Of a stretch of DNA of 64,000 nt, positions 54,435 through 63,722 are shown piece after piece. The stretch spans positions 2,073,501 to 2,137,500 of the forward strand of contig OY288107.1 of NCBI GenBank assembly GCA_958431225.1, given 5' to 3'. Within the stretch, counting starts at the first letter, position 1, and each line of letters opens with the position of its first letter. The position numbers were made by a program, and so were the translations under genes. The stretch comes from an uncultured Alphaproteobacteria bacterium. GTDB lineage: Bacteria; Pseudomonadota; Alphaproteobacteria; Puniceispirillales; UBA1172. Below the pieces are notes generated by a model. It had not been told where the DNA came from. It saw only the letters and a list, made by a program, of their open reading frames with translations, and did not search any database.

Positions 54435-54824
54435 TTCGGGTTTGAATTTTAACGATGCCGAATTGATGCAATAACGTTGCCCGGTGGGTGCGGGGCCGTC
54501 CGGGAATACATGCCCCAAATGCGAATCACATTGCGCGCAATGCACTTCGGTGCGGGTGCGGAAAAGCGATTTATCTATTTGCTCGCCGATGGGGGCTTTA
54601 TCCAACGGCTGCCAAAAACTCGGCCAGCCGGTGCCACTATCATATTTTGTGGCGGATGAAAACAAAGCCGCATCGCAACAGATGCACAGGTAATCGCCGG
54701 CGTCTTTGCTGTCCCAATACGCCCCGCTAAATGCCGGTTCGGTGCCGTGTTTGCGCGTGATGCGGTATTGCTCATCGCTTAACATGGCTTGCCATTCGGC
54801 TTCGGTTTTTATCACTTTTTGCAT
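54423..54824 (-). CDS. msrB: Peptide-methionine (R)-S-oxide reductase MsrB
   Basis: MsrB reduces the R-form of methionine sulfoxide in proteins. The 133-residue protein has a zinc site from C47/C50 (CICC) and C96/C99 (CAQC), the [10 protein letters not shown] segment, [25 protein letters not shown], and the catalytic C119. A further cysteine, C49, sits inside the first zinc pair. It lies 5 nt after the CDP-alcohol phosphatidyltransferase gene and overlaps the pxpA end by 12 nt. Confidence 0.95.
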   Translation of the reverse strand: MQKVIKTEAEWQAMLSDEQYRITRKHGTEPAFSGAYWDSKDAGDYLCICCDAALFSSATKYDSGTGWPSFWQPLDKAPIGEQIDKSLFRTRTEVHCAQCDSHLGHVFPDGPAPTGQRYCINSASLKFKPESDS

Positions 54825-54829
54825 CGGTT

Positions 54830-55447
54830 CTACCCCTCCAAAGTTTCATTGAACGCATCATACGCCATTAAAATCCGTGTCGCTGTGGTAATCAAGCACA
54901 TCAGCCCAAAAATCACCGCCAGCCACGCAAACCAAGTCGGCAACAAACAGATTATCACCAAAAAGCCTAATGTTTCCACGCCTTCGGTCAAGCCCCCTAG
55001 AAAATAAAATGATTTACGTCCGCGCGCTTCGCTTTCAAGCCCCCGCTTTGCCGCCACCACCGCGAACGCCAAAAATGAGGACGCTGTGCCGATAAAGGTG
55101 AAAATCAAAAACGCCGATGCTAATGCGTGGTCGGGTTGTGCCACGGCAAAGCCCAAGGGAATGGACGCATAAAAAAGAAAATCAATGACGATATCCAAAT
55201 AACCGCCTAGATCGGTCGCACCCGTGGAGCGCGCCACCGCACCATCTAGCCCATCGGCTAAACGATTGGCTAATATGAAACATAAACCCGTCTGGTAATA
55301 CCCCAACGCCACCGCCACAAATGCCATCAACCCCAATGCCCCGCCTGCTAGCGTGATGTGATTCGCCTTGACCCCCCGCCGGGCAATAAAACGCGCCGGG
55401 TAGTAAAGCACTTGGTCTAAAATGGGTCTAATGGTGGCATCAAGCAT
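54830..55447 (-). CDS. CDP-alcohol phosphatidyltransferase family protein
   Basis: This 205-residue polytopic membrane enzyme transfers a phosphatidyl or related group from a CDP-alcohol to an alcohol. The signature D-x2-DG-x2-AR-x8-G-x3-D-x3-D is complete (DGLDGAVAR then GGYLDIVID). Five to six hydrophobic segments follow. The acceptor (inositol-, glycerol- or choline-type) cannot be set by eye. It sits 4 nt after the LysM gene and 5 nt before msrB, in a minus-strand run. Confidence 0.88.
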   Translation of the reverse strand: MLDATIRPILDQVLYYPARFIARRGVKANHITLAGGALGLMAFVAVALGYYQTGLCFILANRLADGLDGAVARSTGATDLGGYLDIVIDFLFYASIPLGFAVAQPDHALASAFLIFTFIGTASSFLAFAVVAAKRGLESEARGRKSFYFLGGLTEGVETLGFLVIICLLPTWFAWLAVIFGLMCLITTATRILMAYDAFNETLEG

Positions 55448-55451
55448 GGCT

Positions 55452-56483
55452 TTAACGTTTCGGCACGATGAAAATTTGGTCGGGATAGATTAAATCGGGG
55501 TTGCGGATTTTGTCTTTGTTGGATTGAAAAATATCAATATAGCGCACGCCCTTGCCATACGCGCGGAATGCGATTCGCCATAGCGCATCGCCTTTCTGCA
55601 CCACGACTAGACCCTGCCCCAAGGCACTGGCATCAAGCTGTGCTTTACTCATCCTAATGCGCGCGGTGGCGATGACCTTGCCTCCTGCGTCTTTTTGTGT
55701 GACGACAATGGGGAAGCGGGTGCGGGACGGAATCTTGCCTTGGGCGGTGTATGCGTTGTCTTGGCGTGTGACCTCTGCTTCCGCACCATTGATGCTGACC
55801 GCTACCGCGCCTTCACCGATGGCGTCGCCCCGCACCTCCATACGTGTGGCGGTAAGGGCTTCAATCGCCGTGATGGATACGTGCGGCGATGCATTTGGTG
55901 CGGTGATGGGTTGGGTTGCCGGTGATTCTGTGACGCGAATTGCGCTTGGTGTGCCATCGGCTAGCGGGGATTGCAGTAATTCGGCTTGTTTGTCGTTGTC
56001 ATCAAGTGGCACTAGCGCGACTAAGGGGGTGTGTTCGTCCGTCTCCGGAATCACCACGACTACCGCCACATCACCATCCGCACCCTCACGCGCGCGCAAA
56101 GTCAAAAGATAGTTCCCCGCATCCAAAAGCGCATCAGGCACGAGCGTCCATGCACCCGATGCGCTGGCGGTGGTCTCGGCAAGTTTTTCGCCATCATGGT
56201 ATAGGCTGATGACATCGCCCGCCTGCCCGTATCCGCTAATGACCAAACTGCCATCAGGTGCGGCATGGACGAGTTCTACCGAAAGCGCATCCGTCTCTGA
56301 TTCCGCATCCGCTTCCGCTTCCACATCTGATTCGGGGGCGGTTTCGGCTTCAACGACGACTATTTCCGCATCGGTAAAGTTTGTCGTGTCATTATCCGGC
56401 GCAGTCTGGTATAGATAGAACCCAAGGGCAATCAAAGCGAGCGCAAAACCTATGATGATGAAAAGTGAAATTCTTGAATGCAT
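55452..56483 (-). CDS. LysM-domain membrane-anchored protein
   Basis: This 343-residue bitopic protein has an N-terminal anchor (LFIIIGFALALIALGFYLY), then a Glu/Asp/Ala-rich segment (VEAEADAESETDALSVE), and Ig-like or Big-like beta regions (DGSLVISGYGQAGDVISLYHDGEKL). A C-terminal LysM domain (VVQKGDALWRIAFRAYGKG...YPDQIFIVPKR) is expected to bind peptidoglycan. The ATG chosen follows GGAGG at 8 nt; a 21-codon longer frame has no such support. LysM proteins next to LOG genes recur in alphaproteobacteria. Confidence 0.85.
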   Translation of the reverse strand: MHSRISLFIIIGFALALIALGFYLYQTAPDNDTTNFTDAEIVVVEAETAPESDVEAEADAESETDALSVELVHAAPDGSLVISGYGQAGDVISLYHDGEKLAETTASASGAWTLVPDALLDAGNYLLTLRAREGADGDVAVVVVIPETDEHTPLVALVPLDDNDKQAELLQSPLADGTPSAIRVTESPATQPITAPNASPHVSITAIEALTATRMEVRGDAIGEGAVAVSINGAEAEVTRQDNAYTAQGKIPSRTRFPIVVTQKDAGGKVIATARIRMSKAQLDASALGQGLVVVQKGDALWRIAFRAYGKGVRYIDIFQSNKDKIRNPDLIYPDQIFIVPKR

Positions 56484-56551
56484 GATTGGTGCCTCCATCG
56501 CCCACTTTATCCCAAACGCAACCTTATGACAATCAAACAACCGCACATCTT

Positions 56552-57136
56552 ATGAATATCTGTGTTTTTTCTGGAGCATCTACCGCATCCCCGCCCGATT
56601 TCCTCGTGCAAGCCGAGCGCATCGGTGCGATGATTGCGGCGCGTGGCTTTGGTTTTATCTATGGCGGCGGGTGCACGGGTATGATGGGGGCTTCGGCTAA
56701 AGGCGCGCTTGGGCAAGGGGGGATAGTGCATGGAATCATCCCGCGTTTTTTGCAAAATCTGGAGCCGGTGAATCACGAAATCACCCGCCTGACGCTCACC
56801 GAAACCATGCACGAACGCAAACAGATTATGTATCATGAAGCACACGCTTTTATCGTCATGCCCGGGGGGTTGGGGACGATGGAAGAAATGCTTGAAGTGC
56901 TGACATGGCGGCAACTGCATGTCATCCATAAGCCGATTTATATTTTTAATCCTGATGGGTTTTGGGATAGTTTGCGCACATTATTCACGCATGCCGGGGC
57001 GCACGGATTCATCCAAAAAAACCATTTGGAGCTGATTCAGTTCCTTGACAGCACCGATGATATTGCCGATATATTGGACACACTATTAGCGGAATGGGAC
57101 GGCACCGAATCTAGCGACCTCATTTCCAAAGTATAA
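56552..57136 (+). CDS. LOG family protein (TIGR00730-type nucleotide phosphoribohydrolase)
   Basis: This 194-residue Rossmann protein has the LOG signatures [63 protein letters not shown] with the PGGxGTxxE motif, and [16 protein letters not shown] proteins release bases from nucleoside 5'-monophosphates, including cytokinin ribotides and purine nucleotides. No clear Shine-Dalgarno precedes the ATG. Longer frames use TTG and lack homology. icd follows after 10 nt. Confidence 0.9.
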   Translation: MNICVFSGASTASPPDFLVQAERIGAMIAARGFGFIYGGGCTGMMGASAKGALGQGGIVHGIIPRFLQNLEPVNHEITRLTLTETMHERKQIMYHEAHAFIVMPGGLGTMEEMLEVLTWRQLHVIHKPIYIFNPDGFWDSLRTLFTHAGAHGFIQKNHLELIQFLDSTDDIADILDTLLAEWDGTESSDLISKV

Positions 57137-57146
57137 GGGGGGTAAC

Positions 57147-58364
57147 GTGCAGAAAATCAACGTAAAAACACCGGTCGTTGAACTAGACGGCGATGAGATG
57201 ACCCGCATCATCTGGCAGAAAATCAAAGATAAACTCATCTATCCCTATTTGGATATTGATTTGAAATATTACGATTTGGGCATAGAATCGCGCGATGCCA
57301 CCGATGATGCGATTACCACTGATTCGGCTGCGGCGATTCAAAAATATGGCGTTGGCATCAAATGCGCGACCATCACGCCTGATGAAGCACGGGTGGAGGA
57401 ATTTGGGCTTAAGCGGATGTATCGCTCGCCCAATGGCACCATCCGCAACATTATCGGTGGCACGGTGTTTCGCCAGCCGATTATCTGTAAAAACGTGCCG
57501 CGCTTAGTGCCGAATTGGACGCATCCGATTGTCATCGGACGGCATGCGTTTGGCGACCAATATCGGGCGACGGATTTTGTCGTTGACCGCCCGGGTACGC
57601 TGACCATGACATTTACGCCTGATGATGGCAGTCCCGCCACCGCCCACGAAGTGTTTGCTTTCCCCGATAGCGGGGTAGCCATGGGGATGTATAATTTGGA
57701 CGAGTCCATACGCGGATTTGCGCGGGCGTGTTTTAATTATGGGCTTGAATTGGGGTGGGATGTGTTTCTTTCCACCAAGAATACGATTTTGAAAGCCTAT
57801 GATGGACGCTTTAAGGATTTATTTCAGGAAATTTATGAAACCGAATTCCGCACGGAATTTGAAGCCAAGAACATTTCTTACGAACATCGGCTCATTGATG
57901 ATATGGTGGCGTGTGCGTTGCGTTGGCAGGGGAAATTTGTTTGGGCGTGTAAGAATTATGATGGCGATGTGCAATCGGACACGGTGGCACAAGGTTTTGG
58001 CTCGCTTGGCTTGATGACCTCGGTTTTGATGACCCCTGACGGCAAGACCATTGAAACCGAAGCCGCCCACGGCACCGTCACCCGCCATTATCGCCAGCAT
58101 CAAGCCGGCAAGCCGACCTCAACCAATCCGATTGCCTCTATTTTTGCTTGGACGCAAGGCTTGCGTTATCGCGGGAAATTTGATGATACGCCTGATGTGG
58201 TGCGATTCGCTGATACGTTGGAGGCGGTGTGCATCAACACCGTGGAAAGCGGGGCGATGACGCGCGATCTTGCGCTCCTCATTGGTGCGAAGCAGGCGTA
58301 TTTGACTACGGATGAATTTTTGGATGCGATTGATGCGCATTTGCAGACGGCTATGGGTGCTTAG
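57147..58364 (+). CDS. icd: Isocitrate dehydrogenase (NADP-dependent)
   Basis: Icd converts isocitrate to 2-oxoglutarate in the TCA cycle. The 405-residue protein is of the eukaryote-like homodimeric NADP type: [63 protein letters not shown], and [28 protein letters not shown]. It starts with GTG, 6 nt or so after AAGGGGGG. It overlaps the convergent alaS by 4 nt. Its product 2-oxoglutarate is the signal sensed by the PII protein encoded at 42706. Confidence 0.95.
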   Translation: MQKINVKTPVVELDGDEMTRIIWQKIKDKLIYPYLDIDLKYYDLGIESRDATDDAITTDSAAAIQKYGVGIKCATITPDEARVEEFGLKRMYRSPNGTIRNIIGGTVFRQPIICKNVPRLVPNWTHPIVIGRHAFGDQYRATDFVVDRPGTLTMTFTPDDGSPATAHEVFAFPDSGVAMGMYNLDESIRGFARACFNYGLELGWDVFLSTKNTILKAYDGRFKDLFQEIYETEFRTEFEAKNISYEHRLIDDMVACALRWQGKFVWACKNYDGDVQSDTVAQGFGSLGLMTSVLMTPDGKTIETEAAHGTVTRHYRQHQAGKPTSTNPIASIFAWTQGLRYRGKFDDTPDVVRFADTLEAVCINTVESGAMTRDLALLIGAKQAYLTTDEFLDAIDAHLQTAMGA

Positions 58365-61006
58365 GTCAGGGCTTTAATAATTCCCTCAATAGCAGCTTCG
58401 GCTTTGCCCGCATCGGGTCCGCCGGCTTGTGCCATATCGGGGCGTCCGCCACCGCCTTTGCCCCCCAGAATTTCCGCGCCTACCCGCACTAAATCCACCG
58501 CATTGATTTTGGGGGTGAGGCTATCCGATACTGCAACCACCAGTGAGGCTTTGCCGTCATTGACCGCGACCAGAGCCACCACACCATCCGCCTGCATCAT
58601 GCCCTCGGCGATGGATTTTAATGATGATGCCGGGGTGTCGGTAAGCACCCGCCCTAGAAAACCGATGCCGTCAATGTCGCGCGAAATATCGGTGTCGCCG
58701 CCGCCACCGCTTGCCAATTTATGGCGCAAATCGGCGATGGTCTGCTCGCTTTGGCGGCGTTCATCCAACATGGCGGTGAGGCGTTTGGGCAGCTGTTCCG
58801 GCGTGGTTTTGAGGGCGTTTGCTGAGGCGTCTAGCATGGCTAAATGGTCGCGCACCCATGCCATCGCGCCCATGTTGGTGACCGCTTCAATGCGCCGCAC
58901 CCCGCTAGATACTGCCGATTCGCCGATGATTTTGAAAAGCCCGATTTCGCCCGTGCGCGCCACGTGGGTGCCGCCGCATAATTCCACCGACCATGCCGTG
59001 CGTCCGTCAATGTCGCTCGCGCCCCCCATGGAAACCACGCGCACTTCCTCGCCGTATTTCTCGCCGAATAGTGCCAGCGCGCCTTCTTGCATTGCCGCAT
59101 CCGGGGTCATGATGCGCGTGGTGACGGCGGTGTTTTGCAATAGCCGTTGATTGACTAAGGCTTCAATCGCTGTCAGTTCGTCCGTGCTGACGGCTTTGGT
59201 GTGGCTGAAATCAAAGCGCAGGCGTGTCGGGGCGACTTGCGAGCCTTTTTGCATGACGTGCGTGCCGAGAATTTCGCGCAATGCCTCTTGCAAAAGATGC
59301 GTGGCGGAGTGATTCGCGCGCAGATATTGACGGCGGGTTGCATCTACCTCAAAACGACACCCCTGCCCCACGGATAAAGGCGCGAGCGTTTTAATGACAT
59401 GGAAAAATACCCCCGATGGTGTTTTCCACGTATCGGTGACTTGTGCTAGTTCCGCGCCACTTGCCTCGTCATAAATCGTGCCGCTATCGCCTAATTGACC
59501 GCCTGATTCGGCATAGAAAGGCGTTTGATTCGCTACCAGCACCGCCTCGGTGTCGGCTTTGATGTTTTCCACCTCTTTTTCACCCGCCACCAGCCCAACA
59601 ATCATGCCATTGGCGGTGGTGGTTTCATAGCCTAGAAACTCGCTCGCCCCGACCTTATCCGCCAGATTCAAATAGGTAGCGGCGATGCCTTTATCGCCTG
59701 ACCCCGACCAGGCTTTGCGCGCCATGGCTTTTTGTTTTTCCATCGCCTCGGTGAAACCCGCCGCATCCACCGTCCAGCCATGCCCCCGCAACACATCCTC
59801 GGTCAAATCGATGGGAAAGCCGTAAGTATCGTAAAGTTTGAACGCTACCGCCCCATCCAAACATTTTTTGCCCTGATTCGCCGATTCAATTTCATCGGTC
59901 AGTATCCGCAAACCCCGCCCTAGCGTTTCCTTAAAGCGTGTTTCTTCCAATTTCAGAATCTCCGTCATTAGATTTTCAGCGCGGTGTAATGCGCTGTAAT
60001 GCCCACCCATCATCTCAACCAGTGCGGGGACGAGCCTATACATGAGCGCGTGTTTGCACCCCATTTGGTGCGCGTGGCGCATGGCACGGCGCATAATCCG
60101 TCGCAACACATAACCCCGCCCCTCATTGGAAGGCAAAACGCCATCGGCTATCAAAAAACACGCGGAACGCAGATGGTCAGCAATGACGCGGTGGGCGATG
60201 CGGTGGGCACCATCCGCCGCCACGCCAGCACATTCCGCCGACGCCGCGATGAGATGCTGCATCAGATCAATGTCGTAATTATCGTGCTTGCCTTGGAGGA
60301 TGGCGGCGATGCGCTCAATCCCCATGCCGGTGTCAATGGACGGACGCGGCAGGGCAATGCGGTCATCTTTGGCGCGCTGTTCGTATTGCATGAAAACGAG
60401 ATTCCAGATTTCAATAAAACGGTCGCCATCTTCATCGGCAGAACCCGGCGGGCCGCCAGCGACCGCCTCGCCATGATCGTAAAAAATCTCCGAACAAGGC
60501 CCGCACGGCCCCACATCCCCCATTGACCAAAAATTATCCGAGGTAGCGATGCGGATAATGCGCCTATCATCCAGCCCAGCAATTTTGCGCCAATGCCCCG
60601 CCGCCTCATCGTCATCGTGGTAAATCGTCACCAGCAATTTATCGGCAGGAATCCCATATTCTTTGGTGATGAGATTCCACGCCAATTCAATCGCGCGCTC
60701 TTTGAAATAATCGCCAAAGGAAAAATTGCCAAGCATTTCAAAAAACGTATGATGGCGCGCCGTATGCCCAACATTTTCCAAATCATTATGCTTCCCCCCA
60801 GCCCGCACACATTTCTGCGCCGTAACGGCACGCGGGGCGGCACGGCTTTCTGCCCCGGTGAACACATTTTTGAACTGCACCATCCCAGCATTGGTAAAGA
60901 GCAAGCTCGGGTCATTATGCGGCACCAGTGAGCTTGAAGCGACCACCTCATGTTCATGCGCGGCAAAATAATCCAAAAAAGTTTTGCGGATATCATTGAC
61001 TAGCAT
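58361..61006 (-). CDS. alaS: Alanyl-tRNA synthetase
   Basis: This class II synthetase has an editing domain. From [14 protein letters not shown] it has 881 residues and shows [49 protein letters not shown], and the editing-domain HxxxH in [11 protein letters not shown] with [13 protein letters not shown]. The C-terminal glycine-rich segment [16 protein letters not shown] is typical. A Met three codons upstream is also possible. Both starts overlap the nuclease gene that precedes it, so alaS is translationally tied to the upstream genes. Confidence 0.95.
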   Translation of the reverse strand: MLVNDIRKTFLDYFAAHEHEVVASSSLVPHNDPSLLFTNAGMVQFKNVFTGAESRAAPRAVTAQKCVRAGGKHNDLENVGHTARHHTFFEMLGNFSFGDYFKERAIELAWNLITKEYGIPADKLLVTIYHDDDEAAGHWRKIAGLDDRRIIRIATSDNFWSMGDVGPCGPCSEIFYDHGEAVAGGPPGSADEDGDRFIEIWNLVFMQYEQRAKDDRIALPRPSIDTGMGIERIAAILQGKHDNYDIDLMQHLIAASAECAGVAADGAHRIAHRVIADHLRSACFLIADGVLPSNEGRGYVLRRIMRRAMRHAHQMGCKHALMYRLVPALVEMMGGHYSALHRAENLMTEILKLEETRFKETLGRGLRILTDEIESANQGKKCLDGAVAFKLYDTYGFPIDLTEDVLRGHGWTVDAAGFTEAMEKQKAMARKAWSGSGDKGIAATYLNLADKVGASEFLGYETTTANGMIVGLVAGEKEVENIKADTEAVLVANQTPFYAESGGQLGDSGTIYDEASGAELAQVTDTWKTPSGVFFHVIKTLAPLSVGQGCRFEVDATRRQYLRANHSATHLLQEALREILGTHVMQKGSQVAPTRLRFDFSHTKAVSTDELTAIEALVNQRLLQNTAVTTRIMTPDAAMQEGALALFGEKYGEEVRVVSMGGASDIDGRTAWSVELCGGTHVARTGEIGLFKIIGESAVSSGVRRIEAVTNMGAMAWVRDHLAMLDASANALKTTPEQLPKRLTAMLDERRQSEQTIADLRHKLASGGGGDTDISRDIDGIGFLGRVLTDTPASSLKSIAEGMMQADGVVALVAVNDGKASLVVAVSDSLTPKINAVDLVRVGAEILGGKGGGGRPDMAQAGGPDAGKAEAAIEGIIKALT

Positions 61007-61610
61007 CGGTGCCATCTCTTTCTTCTAGATACCTTATAGCATTGTATAGATAATTTTCACCATTCTTAAAACGACCAAGCCCCGTATTGCAACTATCGCA
61101 TATAAAATCACGGATATTGCCCGTGTGATGATTATGATCTGCCACAATTTTCGCTGTAACACCCGCTATGGAGCGCCGCCCGCAAATTGGACACTGAAAA
61201 AGGCTGCCTTTTGGCGGGCGCCTTTTTTCCATCTGTTTTGCTTGGCTTGTTTTTGGTGCGCGCTTGTCAATATCCGTTCTGCATTGCTTACAAGCGGGGC
61301 GCCTTACATCCCCGTGCTTATTGTTCTGATTTTTGGCAAAGCGCGTAACTGGGAACAAACAATGACACGTATTACATATTTTTTTGGCGTGCTTATCTCC
61401 GGTATTCATCACATCAACTTTATTTAATTCTTTTATGGGAATAATCCAACGCTCATTCAAGCCGACCAAAAACACGATTGCCGAATCAGTATCGTCTTGG
61501 ATATCCTCAAAAATACCAACCGAGTTTTTAGGAAAATGCCTTTTTCTCTTTGGGGAATCTACCCTATATCCTTGTCCTTTAATGGCAGAGACCCAATCAT
61601 TTTTACGCAT
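60993..61610 (-). CDS. Zinc-ribbon HNH (endonuclease VII/Hpy99I-like) nuclease, putative restriction enzyme
   Basis: This 205-residue protein (numbered from the start used here) has two Cys pairs of a zinc ribbon (CNTC at 79-82, CKQC at 107-110) and a C-terminal beta-beta-alpha-metal nuclease domain. The domain has CPIC at 140-143, DHNHH at 158-162, [13 protein letters not shown] and [21 protein letters not shown]. This pattern is that of phage T4 endonuclease VII relatives. The spacing D158-H159...N175 matches, as I recall it, the D148-H149-N165 triad of the restriction enzyme Hpy99I. The N-terminal 70 residues are basic and unrecognised. The gene overlaps the methyltransferase upstream by 8 nt and alaS downstream by 14 nt. 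It reads visibly more AT-rich than its neighbours. Confidence 0.78.
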   Translation of the reverse strand: MRKNDWVSAIKGQGYRVDSPKRKRHFPKNSVGIFEDIQDDTDSAIVFLVGLNERWIIPIKELNKVDVMNTGDKHAKKICNTCHCLFPVTRFAKNQNNKHGDVRRPACKQCRTDIDKRAPKTSQAKQMEKRRPPKGSLFQCPICGRRSIAGVTAKIVADHNHHTGNIRDFICDSCNTGLGRFKNGENYLYNAIRYLEERDGTDASQ

Positions 61611-62409
61611 AGTCAAGCTCACATTGCACTGATAAACAGCGTTCGCGCGCTATTTCAATATAGGTGCTGGAAACATCAACCCCCAGCCATTTTCTCCCAA
61701 GTTGTGAAGCGCATTTACAAGTTGTGCCACTACCACACATTGGGTCAAATACCAAGTCGCCGGGATTTGACCATGATAAAATATGATCTTCAGCCAATTT
61801 TTCGGGAAAAATAGCTGGATGCTGAAAAGCAATTCTATCATTGGTAGACCCCCCCAAACCAACCGCATAAGGCCAGATATTCGTTCGTGTTTTTTCCTTT
61901 TTTAATTCTACTGGCACTTTACGATTGACGGCATCAGGGCCTTTGTTGCTAACGGCGGTTTCCATGCCGTGGCGCTTGGTCGGTTGTTTTAGTGGGTTAA
62001 AGGTTTTTGGCTTTTCTTTGGAAAGAATAAACATAAATTCAAAGCAATTCGTATAAGCGTTTGAACGCATAAATGGTGTGTTTTTTTTCTGATAAATCAT
62101 GACATCATGGATGGTAAATCCAATATCTCTGGCGAGCAAAGCTTGTTCAAAACTAACCAAGCTTCGCCCGCCATTGATTTTATCCCCAACCACCCAAACC
62201 ACTACGCCACCGGGACAAGTGACTCGGAATAATCCGGCAAGAATGGCTTCGGCATCAAATTCATAGCCATCGTAATTTCGCAAATTTTCATACGGCGGAC
62301 TGGTGACCGTCAAATCAACACAATCGGACGGCATTGATTCGCGCATGAAATCTACGGCATTAGCAACATAGAATGAATTTTTTTGCACAATAGGGAAACC
62401 TCGCTTCAT
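61603..62409 (-). CDS. Beta-class DNA methyltransferase (TSPPY type), putative modification enzyme
   Basis: This 268-residue site-specific DNA methyltransferase has motif IV TSPPY at residues 36-40 near the N-terminus and motif I FDPMCGSGTT at 221-230 near the C-terminus. That is the beta-class order, compatible with N4-cytosine or N6-adenine methylation. Further support is the catalytic-loop context ENLRNYDGYEFD, VTCPGGVVVWVVGD, and GRKWLGVDVSSTYIEIARER. It is not CcrM: CcrM has a DPPYN motif and an extra C-terminal domain. The ATG shares a base with the recA stop (TAATG). The nuclease gene overlaps its end by 8 nt, as in restriction-modification operons. The recognition site is unknown. Confidence 0.88.
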   Translation of the reverse strand: MKRGFPIVQKNSFYVANAVDFMRESMPSDCVDLTVTSPPYENLRNYDGYEFDAEAILAGLFRVTCPGGVVVWVVGDKINGGRSLVSFEQALLARDIGFTIHDVMIYQKKNTPFMRSNAYTNCFEFMFILSKEKPKTFNPLKQPTKRHGMETAVSNKGPDAVNRKVPVELKKEKTRTNIWPYAVGLGGSTNDRIAFQHPAIFPEKLAEDHILSWSNPGDLVFDPMCGSGTTCKCASQLGRKWLGVDVSSTYIEIARERCLSVQCELDYA

Positions 62410-63572
62410 TATTCGGATGCAGAATCAGAATCAGTATCCGCATCCGCATCTGTGTCCGCATCGTCAGTTTTGCTGTCATCGGCTTTGCTGTCGGCGGGGG
62501 CTTCTAGCATGACGCTTTCGAATAGCCCGGCATTTTGGCGTAGGGCGTGTTCTACCTCGTTGGCGATTTCGGGGTTTTCTGTCATGAAGTGTTTGGCGTT
62601 TTCGCGTCCTTGTCCGATGCGTTGGTCTTTGTATGAAAACCATGAACCCGATTTTTCGATGAGGTTTGCCGCGACGCCTAAATCAATCAGCTCGCCGGTT
62701 TTGGATATGCCTTCGCCGTACATAATGTCAAATTCGGCTTGGCGGAAGGGTGCGGCGACTTTGTTTTTTATGATTTTTACGCGGGTTTGGTTGCCTATCA
62801 CCTCGTCTTTGTCTTTGATGGCACCGATGCGGCGGATATCTAGACGTACGGAGGCGTAGAATTTTAGCGCGTTGCCGCCAGTGGTGGTTTCGGGGCTACC
62901 GAACATGACGCCGATTTTTAGGCGTATCTGATTGATGAAAATCACCATGCAGTTTGATTTGGCGATGGTTGCCGTCAATTTGCGTAAGGCTTGGGACATC
63001 AGGCGGGCTTGCAAGCCTACATGCGCATCCCCCATCTCGCCTTCTAATTCAGCACGCGGGACTAGTGCCGCTACCGAATCAACCACCACCACATCTACGG
63101 AGGTGGAGCGCACTAGCGTGTCGGCGATTTCTAGGGCTTGTTCGCCGCTATCGGGTTGTGAGATTAGCAATTCGTCCAAATCCACCCCCAATTTGCGCGC
63201 ATAGCCCGGGTCAAGGGCGTGTTCGGCATCAACAAAGGCGCAGACACCGCCGGCTTTTTGCGCTTCGGCTACGGCGTGGAGGGCTAGTGTGGTTTTGCCC
63301 GATGATTCGGGTCCGTATATTTCAACGATGCGTCCCCGTGGCAAACCGCCAATGCCGAGGGCGATATCAAGCCCTAGCGAGCCTGTTGAGATGGCCTCAA
63401 CATCCGCCATGGTATCGCTCTGCCCTAGTTTCATCACCGAACCTTTGCCGAAGGCTTTTTCAATCTGCCCGATGGCGGCTTCAAGTGCTTGTAGCTTTTC
63501 TTTGTTGGGGCTGTTCATAGGGATTACTCTGCTTTCTTGGTTTTCGTTGGTTGGTTTTACTACTGCTGACAT
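62409..63572 (-). CDS. recA: RecA recombinase with long acidic C-terminal tail
   Basis: RecA forms the filament for homologous pairing and stimulates LexA self-cleavage. The 387-residue protein has Walker A GPESSGKT (87-94), Walker [13 protein letters not shown], the L1/L2 loops MRKL-like SQALRKL and [23 protein letters not shown], and [20 protein letters not shown]. The last 30 or so residues are nearly all Asp, Ser, Ala and Thr (for example [18 protein letters not shown]), longer than the acidic tail of E. coli RecA. AAGGAG lies 7 nt before the ATG. A LexA box lies in its promoter. Confidence 0.97.
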   Translation of the reverse strand: MSAVVKPTNENQESRVIPMNSPNKEKLQALEAAIGQIEKAFGKGSVMKLGQSDTMADVEAISTGSLGLDIALGIGGLPRGRIVEIYGPESSGKTTLALHAVAEAQKAGGVCAFVDAEHALDPGYARKLGVDLDELLISQPDSGEQALEIADTLVRSTSVDVVVVDSVAALVPRAELEGEMGDAHVGLQARLMSQALRKLTATIAKSNCMVIFINQIRLKIGVMFGSPETTTGGNALKFYASVRLDIRRIGAIKDKDEVIGNQTRVKIIKNKVAAPFRQAEFDIMYGEGISKTGELIDLGVAANLIEKSGSWFSYKDQRIGQGRENAKHFMTENPEIANEVEHALRQNAGLFESVMLEAPADSKADDSKTDDADTDADADTDSDSASE

Positions 63573-63645
63573 GGTCTGTCTCCTTTTCTGGCATGATACG
63601 AGGCTAGTGACAATAATTTTCTAGCCCCAATGTGTTGATGGATGC

Positions 63646-63675
63646 AGTATGTTCACATAATGTTCTAGGTTGCAA
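63646..63675 (-). promoter_or_regulatory. recA promoter with LexA box (GTTC-N7-GTTC)
   Basis: On the plus strand GTTC (63651-63654) and GTTC (63662-63665) are 7 nt apart, the established alphaproteobacterial LexA operator. It lies between a -35-like TTGCAA (63675-63670 on the minus strand) and a -10-like CATACT (63651-63646), spaced 18 nt, so LexA binding would block RNA polymerase. Recognition rests on the known motif; regulation of recA by LexA is well established in this class. Confidence 0.75.
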
Positions 63676-63722
63676 GCATTATTTTCACCTTTTGTTCCTT
63701 TTTTTTGGATTAGGCATCCCCC

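Noticed and set aside
61603-62409. CcrM (GANTC) methyltransferase partner of GcrA
   Set aside because: The motif is TSPPY rather than DPPYN, the protein is only 268 residues, and the CcrM C-terminal domain is missing.
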